Assembly: GCA_027451305.1 (NCBI GenBank)
Contig: DAIDJQ010000193.1
Span: 1-5,617, forward strand
Reading direction: 5' to 3'
Source: Cellulomonas sp.
GTDB lineage: Bacteria > Actinomycetota > Actinomycetes > Actinomycetales > Cellulomonadaceae
DNA length: 5,617 nucleotides
The notes under the pieces were generated by a model. The model made no database searches, was not told the origin of the DNA, and saw only the letters and a list, made by a program, of their open reading frames with translations. The position numbers and the translations under genes are program-made. Numbering within the stretch: position 1 is the stretch's first letter; every line of letters starts with the position of its first letter. Of this stretch, positions 1-5,617 are shown piece after piece.

Positions 1-666
1 CGCAAGCTGGCCGAGGCGTTCCCGGTGGAGCTGGTCAACTCGGTGAACCCGGACCGCATCGAGGGGCAGAAGACCGGCGCCTTCGAGATCGTCGACACGC
101 TCGGCGACGCGCCGGACGTGCACGTGCTGCCGGTGGGCAACGCCGGGAACATCACCGCGTACTGGAGGGGCTACCGCGAGTACGCCGGCCTGGACGGCGG
201 TGCCGGGCTGCCGGCGGTCGCGAGCCGGACGCCGGCGATGTGGGGCTTCCAGGCCGCCGGCGCCGCGCCGATCGTGCTCGGTCACCCGGTGGACGCTCCG
301 GAGACGATCGCCACGGCGATCCGGATCGGCAACCCGGCGTCCTGGGCGCAGGCCGAGGCCGCGCGGGACGACTCCGGCGGTCTGATCGAGGCGGTCACGG
401 ACGAGCAGATCCTTGCCGCCCACCGGTTCCTGTCGGCGCAGGAGGGCGTGTTCGTCGAGCCTGCGTCCGCGACCGGCGTCGCCGGCCTGATCGCGCTCGC
501 CGAGGCCGGCCGGATCCCGCCGGGGCTCCGGATCGCCGTCACGGTGACCGGTCATGGCCTGAAGGACCCGCAGTGGGCGCTGCGCGACCCCGACGGCGGC
601 GAGGTCCAGCCGTCGCGCGTGTCGGCGGACGTCGTCTCGATCGCCGCCGCGCTCGGCCTGGACTGA
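1..666 (+). CDS. thrC: Threonine synthase, 3' part (5' end outside window)
   Basis: This PLP-dependent enzyme converts O-phosphohomoserine to threonine in the cytoplasm, the last step of threonine synthesis. The reading frame is open from base 1, so 221 C-terminal residues are visible. Actinobacterial ThrC is usually about 350-360 residues, so roughly 130-140, including the PLP-binding lysine, lie upstream. Visible hallmarks are the [10 protein letters not shown] segment (residues about 16-25), the glycine-rich phosphate-binding loop [12 protein letters not shown] (about 44-55), the [11 protein letters not shown] segment (about 153-163) and TGHGLKDP (about 183-190) near the C terminus. It ends with TGA 3 bases before thrB, as expected for a hom-thrC-thrB operon. 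Nothing looks broken; the truncation is only the window edge. The identity is secure from these motifs and the neighbour. Confidence 0.97.
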   Translation, partial: RKLAEAFPVELVNSVNPDRIEGQKTGAFEIVDTLGDAPDVHVLPVGNAGNITAYWRGYREYAGLDGGAGLPAVASRTPAMWGFQAAGAAPIVLGHPVDAPETIATAIRIGNPASWAQAEAARDDSGGLIEAVTDEQILAAHRFLSAQEGVFVEPASATGVAGLIALAEAGRIPPGLRIAVTVTGHGLKDPQWALRDPDGGEVQPSRVSADVVSIAAALGLD

Positions 667-669
667 GAG

Positions 670-1611
670 ATGCGCCTGGCCGCCGACCACGTGCGGGTGC
701 GCGTGCCCGCGACGAGCGCCAACCTGGGCCCCGGCTTCGACGCGCTGGGAGTGGCGCTCGGTCTGCACGACGAGCTCGAGGTGCGCGCCGTGGGCTCGCC
801 CGGCGCGGTCGTGGAGGTGTCGGGGGAGGGTGCCGGCCAGGTGCCGGACGGTGAGCACCACCTCGTGGTGCGGGCGGTTCGTCTCGCGCTGGACCACGTC
901 GGTGCCTCGCAGGTCGGCCTGCACCTGGTGTGCCGCAACCGCATCCCGCACGGCCGGGGCCTCGGCTCGTCGGCAGCCGCCGTGGTGGCCGGGATCCTGG
1001 CCGCGCGGGCGCTGATCGCGGAACCGCTCTCGCTCGACGACGACGCCTGCCTGGCGCTGGCCACCCGGATGGAGGGCCACCCGGACAACGCGGCGCCGGC
1101 GCTCCTCGGGGGCGCGACGGTCGCGTGGACGGAGGACGCCGGGGTGCGTGCCGCCCGCCTGTCCGTGCACCCGGACGTGGTGCCGATCGCCCTCGTCCCG
1201 CCGCAGCACCTGTCCACCCGTACCGCGCGCGGCGTGCTGCCGGCGCAGGTGCCGCACGCCGACGCGGCCTTCGAGGCGGGCCGCGCTGCCCTGCTGGTCG
1301 AGGCGCTGGGCCGTCGGCCCGACCTGCTGCTCCCGGCCACCGAGGACAGGCTGCACCAGGAGTACCGGCGCGGGGTGATGCCCGACTCGTTGGCCCTGGT
1401 CGCCGCGCTGCGACGACAAGGCGTGGCTGCCGTGGTGTCCGGTGCCGGGCCCACCGTGCTGGTGCTCGCGCGCCGCCTCGACGACGGTGGCACGGATGCC
1501 GACGCCGCGATCGCTTCCGCGTTCGGCGGGGTGATGGGGGGCTGGCAGGTGCTCCCGCTGCCCGTCGACACGGTGGGGGCCGTCGCCGAGCGCGTCGACG
1601 GCCACCGTTGA
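670..1611 (+). CDS. thrB: Homoserine kinase (GHMP kinase family)
   Basis: ThrB phosphorylates L-homoserine with ATP to O-phosphohomoserine, the substrate of the preceding threonine synthase. At 313 residues it has normal length for the family. The three GHMP-kinase motifs are present: SANLGPGFDALG near residues 16-27, the ATP-binding PHGRGLGSSAAA at 93-104, and SGAGPT at 257-262. EGHPDN at 135-140 is the conserved substrate-side motif of homoserine kinases. The ATG at 670 is chosen because the first motif begins at the expected distance and the start lies only 3 bases after the thrC stop. No good Shine-Dalgarno is visible (only GAGAG touching the ATG), so translation probably depends on ribosomes finishing thrC. 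The opposite strand has a long open frame caused by GC-rich codon use and is not a gene. Confidence 0.97.
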   Translation: MRLAADHVRVRVPATSANLGPGFDALGVALGLHDELEVRAVGSPGAVVEVSGEGAGQVPDGEHHLVVRAVRLALDHVGASQVGLHLVCRNRIPHGRGLGSSAAAVVAGILAARALIAEPLSLDDDACLALATRMEGHPDNAAPALLGGATVAWTEDAGVRAARLSVHPDVVPIALVPPQHLSTRTARGVLPAQVPHADAAFEAGRAALLVEALGRRPDLLLPATEDRLHQEYRRGVMPDSLALVAALRRQGVAAVVSGAGPTVLVLARRLDDGGTDADAAIASAFGGVMGGWQVLPLPVDTVGAVAERVDGHR

Positions 1612-1620
1612 GCCGTCGGC
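1594..1620 (+). terminator. Candidate U-less terminator hairpin at the thrB stop codon
   Basis: Bases 1594-1602 pair with 1612-1620 in a 9-bp stem (one G-U pair), with a 9-base loop (1603-1611) whose last three bases are the thrB TGA. No T-run follows. Hairpins without a U-tract are proposed terminators in actinobacteria, and this one lies between the thr genes and the rho promoter. Function is inferred only from position and pairing. Confidence 0.35.
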
Positions 1621-1667
1621 ACAGCGTCCACGATCACCCGCGTCGCACCGGGTGGCACGGACGCCGG

Positions 1668-1676
1668 TGCTACGAT
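1668..1676 (+). promoter_or_regulatory. Probable rho promoter, extended -10 (TGCTACGAT)
   Basis: TACGAT at 1671-1676 fits the TANNNT -10 consensus and is preceded by TG one base away (1668-1669), an extended -10 that can make up for a poor -35. No convincing -35 hexamer is present 16-18 bases upstream (the region reads ACCGGGT). Transcription would begin near 1683, giving a leader of about 247 nt before rho. A second, weaker pair (TTGAGC at 1608 and CACGAT at 1629, 15 apart) is less convincing. Confidence 0.5.
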
Positions 1677-1856
1677 CGAGAAGTTCCCCGGACCTCGTCC
1701 TCATCGCAGGAGCGACGGTTTCGCGCTCTCGACCCGGTTGAGATCGCCTGGACCGGTGCACCAGCACCCCGAACACGTTCGGCACGAGTCGACGAACGGG
1801 AACGCCCCGCCCACGTGAGCTGACGTCGTGGTACGTCGTCCGTGCGGCTCCACTGA

Positions 1857-1878
1857 CGCCCGGTCCATCGACCGGGCG
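1857..1878 (+). promoter_or_regulatory. Leader hairpin 1 upstream of rho
   Basis: CGCCCGGTC (1857-1865) pairs perfectly with GACCGGGCG (1870-1878) around a CATC tetraloop, giving a 9-bp, nearly all-GC stem. It lies 51 bases before the chosen rho start. It lacks a following T-run, so it is more likely a pausing, attenuation or mRNA-stability element than a classic terminator. Role inferred; pairing seen directly. Confidence 0.45.
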
Positions 1879-1886
1879 ACGGCCGA

Positions 1887-1902
1887 CCCGACGAACGTCG
1901 GG
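1887..1902 (+). promoter_or_regulatory. Leader hairpin 2 upstream of rho
   Basis: CCCGAC (1887-1892) pairs with GTCGGG (1897-1902) around GAAC. It starts 8 bases after leader hairpin 1 and ends 9 bases before the rho ribosome-binding site. Tandem placement just ahead of the Shine-Dalgarno suggests a structured leader that could influence translation or Rho access. Role inferred. Confidence 0.35.
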
Positions 1903-1911
1903 AGGCCCTAC

Positions 1912-1923
1912 GAGGGGGAAGGG
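1912..1923 (+). promoter_or_regulatory. Ribosome-binding site that sets the rho start
   Basis: A purine run, GAGGGGGAAGGG, lies just before GTG at 1930, with its GAAGG core 7 bases from the start codon. This decides for GTG 1930 over the in-frame GTG at 1828, which has no comparable site. Part of it (GAAG, 1918-1921) can pair with CTTC (1926-1929) immediately before the start codon, forming a small weak hairpin. Confidence 0.75.
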
Positions 1924-1929
1924 TCCTTC

Positions 1930-4068
1930 GTGACAGACACAATCGACACCGCCGTGACGAGCTCCGGCGGTCCTGCCCGTGCCGGGGGCCTGTCCGCCCT
2001 CCGGTTGCCCGAGCTGCAGGCCATGGCGGCGCAGCTGGGCGTGAAGGGCACCTCCAAGATGCGCAAGGGTGACCTGGTGCAGGCGATCGGCGCCGCACGC
2101 GGCGGGGACCGCCCCGTTCAGGACGAGCCCCGGGTGCGCCGGGTCGCAGCGGAGCCGGTCGCGGCCCCGCAGACCGCCGCGCAGGTCCCGACGCAGCAGC
2201 CCGCCGAGGTGTCCGCGCCGCCGGCCGAGCAGGTGGACCGCGGACCGCGGCGCGGCGCCCGGGCCGGCCGTGCGGCCGGTGCGGACCGAGCGGCCCGCAC
2301 CGTCGACCAGGGCTCCACCGACGAGCCGAGCGTCGAGAGGGGCCCCGCACGCGGGGCTCAGGACGCCCTCGCGGGGCTCGAGGCCGCGCTCGACGCTCGG
2401 TCCACCGCCCACGACGACCGCGACGAGCGGGCCGTGCGCGCCGCTGAGTCGCTGGTGGGCGTCAACGCCGAGCGTCGCAACCGTCGCTCCGGCCGCAACG
2501 CGGGTGCCCCGGTCCGGGCCGAGGACGGCGACCGCACGCAGGGTCGGCCGGCCGAGGGCGGCGCCGAGGTTCGCGGCGAGCGGACCGAGCGGCAGGGTGT
2601 CGAGCGCCCGGGCGGCGCCGACCGGCAGGGCTACGAGCGACCGGCCCAGGATCGGCAGGCCTACGAGCGCCAGGGCTTCGACCGTGGCGAGCGCCAGCAG
2701 CGCGGCCAGGGCCCTGCCATCCAGGGCGGCGAGCGGACGGACAACGGGGACGAGAACGACGGCAACGGCCGTCGTCGTCGGTCGCGTGACCGTTACCGCG
2801 ACCGGGACCGCAAGCGCGGGCGCGCCCCGCGCCCCGGCGGTCCGGACCTGTCCGGCCTGGACAACGAGGTCGAGCTCACCGACGACGACGTGCTGCTGCC
2901 CGTCGCCGGCATCCTCGACGTGCTCGACTCCTACGCCTTCATCCGCACCAGCGGCTACCTGCCCGGCCCGCACGACGTGTACGTCTCGCTCGGCCAGGTG
3001 AAGAAGTCCGGCCTGCGGCGCGGTGACGCGATCACCGGCGCCGTGCGGCAGCCGCACGACGGTGAGCTGCCGCCCGTGGGGAGCCGGCCGAACAAGTTCA
3101 ACGCCCTGGTGCGTCTGGACACGGTCAACGGCATGTCGCCCGACCAGGCCCGTCAGCGGCCGGAGTTCGGCAAGCTGACCCCGCTGTACCCGCAGGAGCG
3201 CCTGCGGCTGGAGACCGAGCCGAACCGGCTCACGCCCCGCGTGATCGACATCGTGGCGCCCATCGGCAAGGGTCAGCGCGGCCTCATCGTCGCGCCGCCC
3301 AAGGCGGGCAAGACGATCATCATGCAGCAGATCGCCAACGCGATCACCGCCAACAACCCCGAGGTCCACCTCATGGTCGTGCTCGTCGACGAGCGACCCG
3401 AGGAGGTCACGGACATGGAGCGGACCGTGAAGGGCGAGGTCATCGCCTCGACCTTCGACCGGCCGGCCTCGGACCACACGATCGTCGCCGAGCTGGCCAT
3501 CGAGCGGGCCAAGCGCCTCGTCGAGCTGGGCCAGGACGTCGTCGTGCTGCTCGACTCGATCACGCGGCTGTCGCGGGCCTACAACCTGGCGGCGCCGGCC
3601 TCCGGCCGCATCCTGTCCGGTGGCGTCGACGCAGCCGCGCTCTACCCGCCGAAGAAGTTCTTCGGCGCGGCACGCAACATCGAGCACGGCGGCTCTCTCA
3701 CCATCGTCGCCTCGGCGCTGGTGGAGACCGGCTCGAAGATGGACGACATCATCTTCGAGGAGTTCAAGGGCACCGGGAACATGGAGCTGCGGCTCTCGCG
3801 GTCGCTGGCGGACAAGCGGATCTTCCCGGCTGTGGACGTCAACGCGTCGGGCACCCGCCGCGAGGAGATCCTCATGCCGACCGACGAGCTGAAGATCGTC
3901 TACAAGCTGCGCCGCGTGCTGGGGGCGCTGGACCAGACGCAGGCGATCGAGCTGCTGCTCGGCAAGCTGCGCGAGACCAAGTCCAACGTGGAGTTCCTGC
4001 TGCAGGTGCAGAAGACCACCCCGGGTGGCCCGACGATCCTCGACGACACCATCGGCCGCACGGTCTGA
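1930..4068 (+). CDS. rho: Transcription termination factor Rho with Arg-rich insertion
   Basis: Rho is a ring-shaped hexameric RNA helicase/ATPase that binds unstructured RNA and releases transcripts from RNA polymerase. From GTG 1930 the protein has 712 residues; E. coli Rho has 419. In order: Rho N-terminal helical domain (about 21-53, [12 protein letters not shown] then [15 protein letters not shown]); a disordered Arg/Gly/Gln/Asp-rich insertion (about 57-306); the cold-shock-like primary RNA-binding domain (about 319-373); then the ATPase core. The core has Walker A APPKAGKT (455-462), DERPEEV (487-493), Walker [11 protein letters not shown] (537-546), Q-loop [12 protein letters not shown] (about 556-567), R-loop [10 protein letters not shown] (about 610-619) and a conserved arginine in LSR (624) matching the arginine finger. 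All catalytic motifs are intact. The start is set by a strong ribosome site; the upstream in-frame extension is rejected. The downstream gene converges on it. Confidence 0.98.
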   Translation: MTDTIDTAVTSSGGPARAGGLSALRLPELQAMAAQLGVKGTSKMRKGDLVQAIGAARGGDRPVQDEPRVRRVAAEPVAAPQTAAQVPTQQPAEVSAPPAEQVDRGPRRGARAGRAAGADRAARTVDQGSTDEPSVERGPARGAQDALAGLEAALDARSTAHDDRDERAVRAAESLVGVNAERRNRRSGRNAGAPVRAEDGDRTQGRPAEGGAEVRGERTERQGVERPGGADRQGYERPAQDRQAYERQGFDRGERQQRGQGPAIQGGERTDNGDENDGNGRRRRSRDRYRDRDRKRGRAPRPGGPDLSGLDNEVELTDDDVLLPVAGILDVLDSYAFIRTSGYLPGPHDVYVSLGQVKKSGLRRGDAITGAVRQPHDGELPPVGSRPNKFNALVRLDTVNGMSPDQARQRPEFGKLTPLYPQERLRLETEPNRLTPRVIDIVAPIGKGQRGLIVAPPKAGKTIIMQQIANAITANNPEVHLMVVLVDERPEEVTDMERTVKGEVIASTFDRPASDHTIVAELAIERAKRLVELGQDVVVLLDSITRLSRAYNLAAPASGRILSGGVDAAALYPPKKFFGAARNIEHGGSLTIVASALVETGSKMDDIIFEEFKGTGNMELRLSRSLADKRIFPAVDVNASGTRREEILMPTDELKIVYKLRRVLGALDQTQAIELLLGKLRETKSNVEFLLQVQKTTPGGPTILDDTIGRTV
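2591..2684 (+). repeat. Small degenerate in-frame repeat inside the Rho insertion
   Basis: A unit of about 16 bases close to GGCAGGGCTACGAGCG recurs at 2591-2606, 2624-2639 and 2654-2669, with a more diverged copy at 2669-2684. Spacing is 33, 30 and 15 bases, all multiples of three. The copies encode RQGVER, RQGYER, RQAYER and RQGFDR (Rho residues 221-226, 232-237, 242-247, 247-252). This looks like local duplication within a disordered segment, giving regularly spaced aromatic and Arg residues. Confidence 0.6.
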
Positions 4069-4095
4069 GCGGGGGCGCACCCTTTCGCCCGGTAC

Positions 4096-4129
4096 CGGGC
4101 CGCCCACCGCCTCAGCGGTCGGCGGCCCG
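4096..4129. terminator. Candidate bidirectional terminator between rho and the glycosyltransferase gene
   Basis: Bases 4096-4104 pair with 4121-4129 (9 bp); after one mismatch (4105/4120), 4106-4110 pair with 4115-4119 (5 bp) around a four-base loop, 4111-4114. It lies 27 bases after the rho stop and covers the 3' end of the converging gene, whose stop codon (4112-4114) lies in the loop. No T-run follows on either strand. The position between converging genes and the stem length support a terminator usable in both directions. A shorter palindrome, GCCCGGTACCGGGC (4087-4100), overlaps it and would compete for pairing. Confidence 0.55.
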
Positions 4130-5281
4130 CACGGCCCGGCGGTAGACGGCCTCCACCTGGTCCATCACCAGGTCGGCGTCGAACCGGTGCACGGCGGCCC
4201 GCTGCCGTGCCACCGCTGCCGTGCGCTCGTCGTCGTGCGCGTCGATCCACCGGGCCAGTGCGCGGGCGAACGCGGGGGTGTCGGTGGCGTCCACCAGCTG
4301 GTCCTCGAGGCCCGCCATCGTGGCGCGGTAGCCGGCGTTGTCGCCGGCGAGCACGGGCCCACCCGCACACGCCAGCGCCTCGACCACCGAGATGCCGAAG
4401 CTCTCGCCACCGGTCGACGGCAGCACCACCAGGCCGGCCCCGGCGAGCAGCGCCGCCTTCTGCGTCTCGGCGACGAACCCCGGCATGCGCACCCTGTCCG
4501 TCAGGCCCTCGGCGGCCACCGTCCGGCGCAGCTCGTCGTCCAGCGGACCCCCGCCCGCCAGCGTGAGGGTCCACGGGCGGTCCGTCAGCCGCATGCGCGC
4601 CATCAGGGCCAGCGCCGCGACCAGCTCGCGGGGACCCTTGCGCTCCACGAGTCGGCCCAGGAAGACGACGGACGCGCCGTCCGGCCCCGTCGGCCGGACG
4701 GCTCCGGCCGGGAACGCGGACAGGTCCAGCGGCATGCCGATCGCGGTCGACCCGACGCCGAAGGCACGCCGGGCGAACTCCCCGGCCGGCTCGGACAGCG
4801 CGATCACCTCGTGGAACCTGCGCAGCGTCCGGCGCTCGAGGAGCCCGAGCGCCCGCGTCGCGAGGGCGACCCGTGTCGACTCGGGCAGGATCAGGAAGGT
4901 CCCCACCACCGCCACCCGACGATCGGCCCGTCGTACGACGCGGCCCGTGAGCACCGGGCTGTGCGGCAGCTGCACGTGCAGCACGTCGAACGGGACCTCA
5001 GCCAGCAGCCGGCGCACGGACGCGGCGGAGGCCGGCAGGGGGGTGCGCACCACGTTGCCGTTCACCCGGACGCCGAGGTGGCGGCCCAGCACGTGCAGGT
5101 TGGGCAGGTCGGTGCGACGGGTGGTCGAGGCGACCAGGTGCACGGTGTGCCCACGGGCCGTCAGGCACCTGGCCAGCGCGAGGACGTACTGCTGCACGCC
5201 GTCCGGGCGGTCCAGCCCGTCGTCGAGGAGCAGGCCGATCGTCAGCGGGCGCCCCTCGTCGGACGGGGCGGCGGCGGGCAC
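4112..5281 (-). CDS. GT4-family glycosyltransferase (GT-B fold), substrate unknown
   Basis: This is a retaining, nucleotide-sugar-dependent glycosyltransferase of 389 residues with the chosen GTG start. The N-terminal half opens with TIGLLLDDG and the glycine loop DGVQQYV (27-33), typical of acceptor-side GT-B domains. The C-terminal half has [10 protein letters not shown] (Arg210 and Lys215, the usual diphosphate-contacting pair), [11 protein letters not shown] (about 241-251), and [13 protein letters not shown] with the E-x7-E pair Glu293/Glu301. No signal peptide or clear membrane segment is visible, so it is probably cytosolic or peripheral at the membrane. Sugar and acceptor cannot be read from the sequence; cell-wall glycan, glycolipid or small-molecule glycosylation are all possible. 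An ATG at 5452 is in frame but would add 57 low-complexity residues and overlap the rpmE leader. The gene separates rho from rpmE and faces rho. Confidence 0.88.
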   Translation of the reverse strand: MPAAAPSDEGRPLTIGLLLDDGLDRPDGVQQYVLALARCLTARGHTVHLVASTTRRTDLPNLHVLGRHLGVRVNGNVVRTPLPASAASVRRLLAEVPFDVLHVQLPHSPVLTGRVVRRADRRVAVVGTFLILPESTRVALATRALGLLERRTLRRFHEVIALSEPAGEFARRAFGVGSTAIGMPLDLSAFPAGAVRPTGPDGASVVFLGRLVERKGPRELVAALALMARMRLTDRPWTLTLAGGGPLDDELRRTVAAEGLTDRVRMPGFVAETQKAALLAGAGLVVLPSTGGESFGISVVEALACAGGPVLAGDNAGYRATMAGLEDQLVDATDTPAFARALARWIDAHDDERTAAVARQRAAVHRFDADLVMDQVEAVYRRAVRAADR

Positions 5282-5287
5282 CGGCCC

Positions 5288-5293
5288 AGGATA
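5288..5293 (-). promoter_or_regulatory. -10 box of the glycosyltransferase gene, probably leaderless
   Basis: On the - strand TATCCT (TANNNT) ends 6 bases before the GTG at 5281, so transcription would begin at or next to the start codon. There is no Shine-Dalgarno before this GTG, which fits a leaderless mRNA, a common arrangement in actinobacteria. No strong -35 is seen (the region reads about CCGTCG). It supports start 5281 over 5452. Confidence 0.4.
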
Positions 5294-5387
5294 GGTGGCG
5301 CCCTGGTGGACGACGGACCGCGCCGGGCGCCGCGCCGAGGGAGCGTGGCGCGGGACCGGGGGATGATTTCGGGCCGCGGCATCGTTC

Positions 5388-5396
5388 TGGCATGAT
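5388..5396 (+). promoter_or_regulatory. Probable rpmE promoter, extended -10 (TGGCATGAT)
   Basis: CATGAT at 5391-5396 preceded by TG at 5388-5389 resembles an extended -10. The nearest -35 candidate is weak (TTCGGG at 5368-5373, 17 bases away). Transcription would start near 5403, about 70 nt before rpmE. The gene needs its own promoter here because the upstream neighbour is on the other strand. Confidence 0.45.
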
Positions 5397-5402
5397 TGTC
5401 TG

Positions 5403-5472
5403 TCGGTCTGCCGGTTCACCGGCGCAGCACCTGCGTCCGGACCCGGCGACATCCCCGAACAGGAGATCCCCC
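5403..5472 (+). promoter_or_regulatory. rpmE leader with two small hairpins, candidate L31 autoregulatory leader
   Basis: GCCGG (5410-5414) pairs with CCGGC (5419-5423) around TTCA, and CGCAG (5423-5427) pairs with CTGCG (5431-5435) around CAC; the two stems meet end to end (sharing 5423). A good AGGAG follows at 5461-5465, 7 bases before the GTG. Structured leaders upstream of L31 genes have been proposed in Actinobacteria as ribosomal-protein autoregulation sites. I cannot compare this one with such a model, so assignment is tentative. Confidence 0.35.
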
Positions 5473-5617
5473 GTGAAGTCTGGTATCCACCCGCAGTACG
5501 TGCCCACCACGGTGACGTGCACGTGCGGCAACACCTTCGTCACCCGGTCCACCGTGACCAGTGGTGAGATCCACGCTGACGTCTGCAGCGCGTGCCACCC
5601 GTTCTACACGGGCAAGC
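5473..5617 (+). CDS. rpmE: 50S ribosomal protein L31, zinc-binding type, 5' part
   Basis: L31 bridges the large subunit and the head of the small subunit of the ribosome. The first 48 residues are visible; the full protein is usually about 70, so the 3' end lies outside the window. The N terminus [18 protein letters not shown] and the later [11 protein letters not shown] are diagnostic. Four cysteines (16, 18, 38, 41) form the C-x-C and C-x-x-C pairs of the zinc ribbon, so this is the zinc-holding (C+) paralogue, not the cysteine-free form made under zinc shortage. GTG at 5473 is set by AGGAG 7 bases upstream and by the invariant start of the protein. In most actinobacteria it follows rho and precedes prfA; here a reversed glycosyltransferase gene lies between. 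Confidence 0.97.
   Translation, partial: MKSGIHPQYVPTTVTCTCGNTFVTRSTVTSGEIHADVCSACHPFYTGK

Larger units (their letters stand above)
1683..1929 (+). promoter_or_regulatory. Long rho 5' leader
   Basis: Most of the 318-base gap between thrB and rho is probably an untranslated leader. It contains two perfect hairpins (annotated separately), the Shine-Dalgarno, a 20-codon upstream frame (1756-1818, GTG start, no good ribosome site) and an orphan AGGAG at 1708-1712 with no start codon at usable distance. In E. coli, rho is autoregulated by Rho-dependent attenuation in its own leader. A long leader here is compatible with similar control, but no rut site can be proved by eye in such GC-rich DNA. 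Confidence 0.4.

Noticed and set aside
552..1658. 368-codon open frame on the - strand opposite thrB
   Set aside because: Composition is Ser/Arg/Thr/Ala-rich with no motif, and it lies opposite a certain homoserine kinase gene; a GC-bias shadow.
1828..1929. Upstream GTG (1828) in frame with rho, adding 34 residues
   Set aside because: It has no Shine-Dalgarno, whereas GTG 1930 has a strong one at good spacing. The extension would be encoded by the two leader hairpins, and the mature start [10 protein letters not shown] looks like the usual beginning of related Rho proteins.
5358..5372. Possible Zur (zinc regulator) box around ATGATTT upstream of rpmE
   Set aside because: Only one half resembles the actinobacterial Zur consensus; the left half is a G-run, and Zur normally controls the cysteine-free L31 paralogue, not the zinc-binding one found here.
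4025..5395. 456-codon open frame on the + strand opposite the glycosyltransferase
   Set aside because: It is low-complexity (Arg, Gly, His, Gln rich) with no recognisable domain. It is the complement of a well-supported gene and arises from GC-rich codon use.
5282..5452. N-terminal extension of the glycosyltransferase to the ATG at 5452
   Set aside because: The added 57 residues are low-complexity and outside the family fold, and the start would lie 20 bases from the rpmE start, overlapping its leader and promoter.
1..5617. Mobile element, CRISPR array, tRNA/rRNA gene, or a new multi-gene system
   Set aside because: I saw no terminal inverted repeats with a transposase, no spaced direct repeats of CRISPR type, no tRNA-like cloverleaf, and no unexplained gene cluster. 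All substantial coding sequence belongs to known families.

Overview
The window is a piece of a high-GC actinobacterial chromosome. Codons end almost always in G or C. Rho carries the long Arg/Gly-rich insertion typical of Actinobacteria, and the gene order thrC-thrB-rho-(one extra gene)-rpmE follows the conserved actinobacterial hom-thrC-thrB-rho-rpmE-prfA block. The style of the proteins suggests Micrococcales, perhaps near Cellulomonas; that placement is an impression, not a demonstrated result.

Layout on the + strand: 1-666 is the 3' part of threonine synthase (thrC), followed 3 bases later by homoserine kinase (thrB, 670-1611). These two enzymes catalyse the last two steps of threonine synthesis and appear translationally coupled. 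A hairpin with the thrB stop codon in its loop (1594-1620) may end this operon. A 318-base gap (1612-1929) then holds a likely extended -10 promoter and a leader of about 250 nt with two compact hairpins before a strong Shine-Dalgarno. It leads into rho (1930-4068), a 712-residue transcription termination factor.

On the - strand, converging on rho, lies a GT4-family glycosyltransferase (4112-5281). It occupies the place between rho and rpmE, which are adjacent in mycobacteria. Its stop codon lies in the loop of a strong hairpin (4096-4129) that could terminate both converging transcripts. Its probable GTG start is 6 nt from a TATCCT box, which suggests a leaderless mRNA. Divergent from it is rpmE (5473 to the window end), the zinc-binding form of ribosomal protein L31, with its own promoter and a leader of about 70 nt containing two small hairpins.

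The block is mostly housekeeping: amino-acid synthesis, transcription termination and translation. The unusual parts are the Arg-rich disordered insertion in Rho (50 Arg to 1 Lys in 250 residues, with a small internal repeat), the structured rho and rpmE leaders, the two hairpins with stop codons in their loops, and the inserted glycosyltransferase. I found no sign of a mobile element, CRISPR array, tRNA, rRNA or undescribed multi-gene system.
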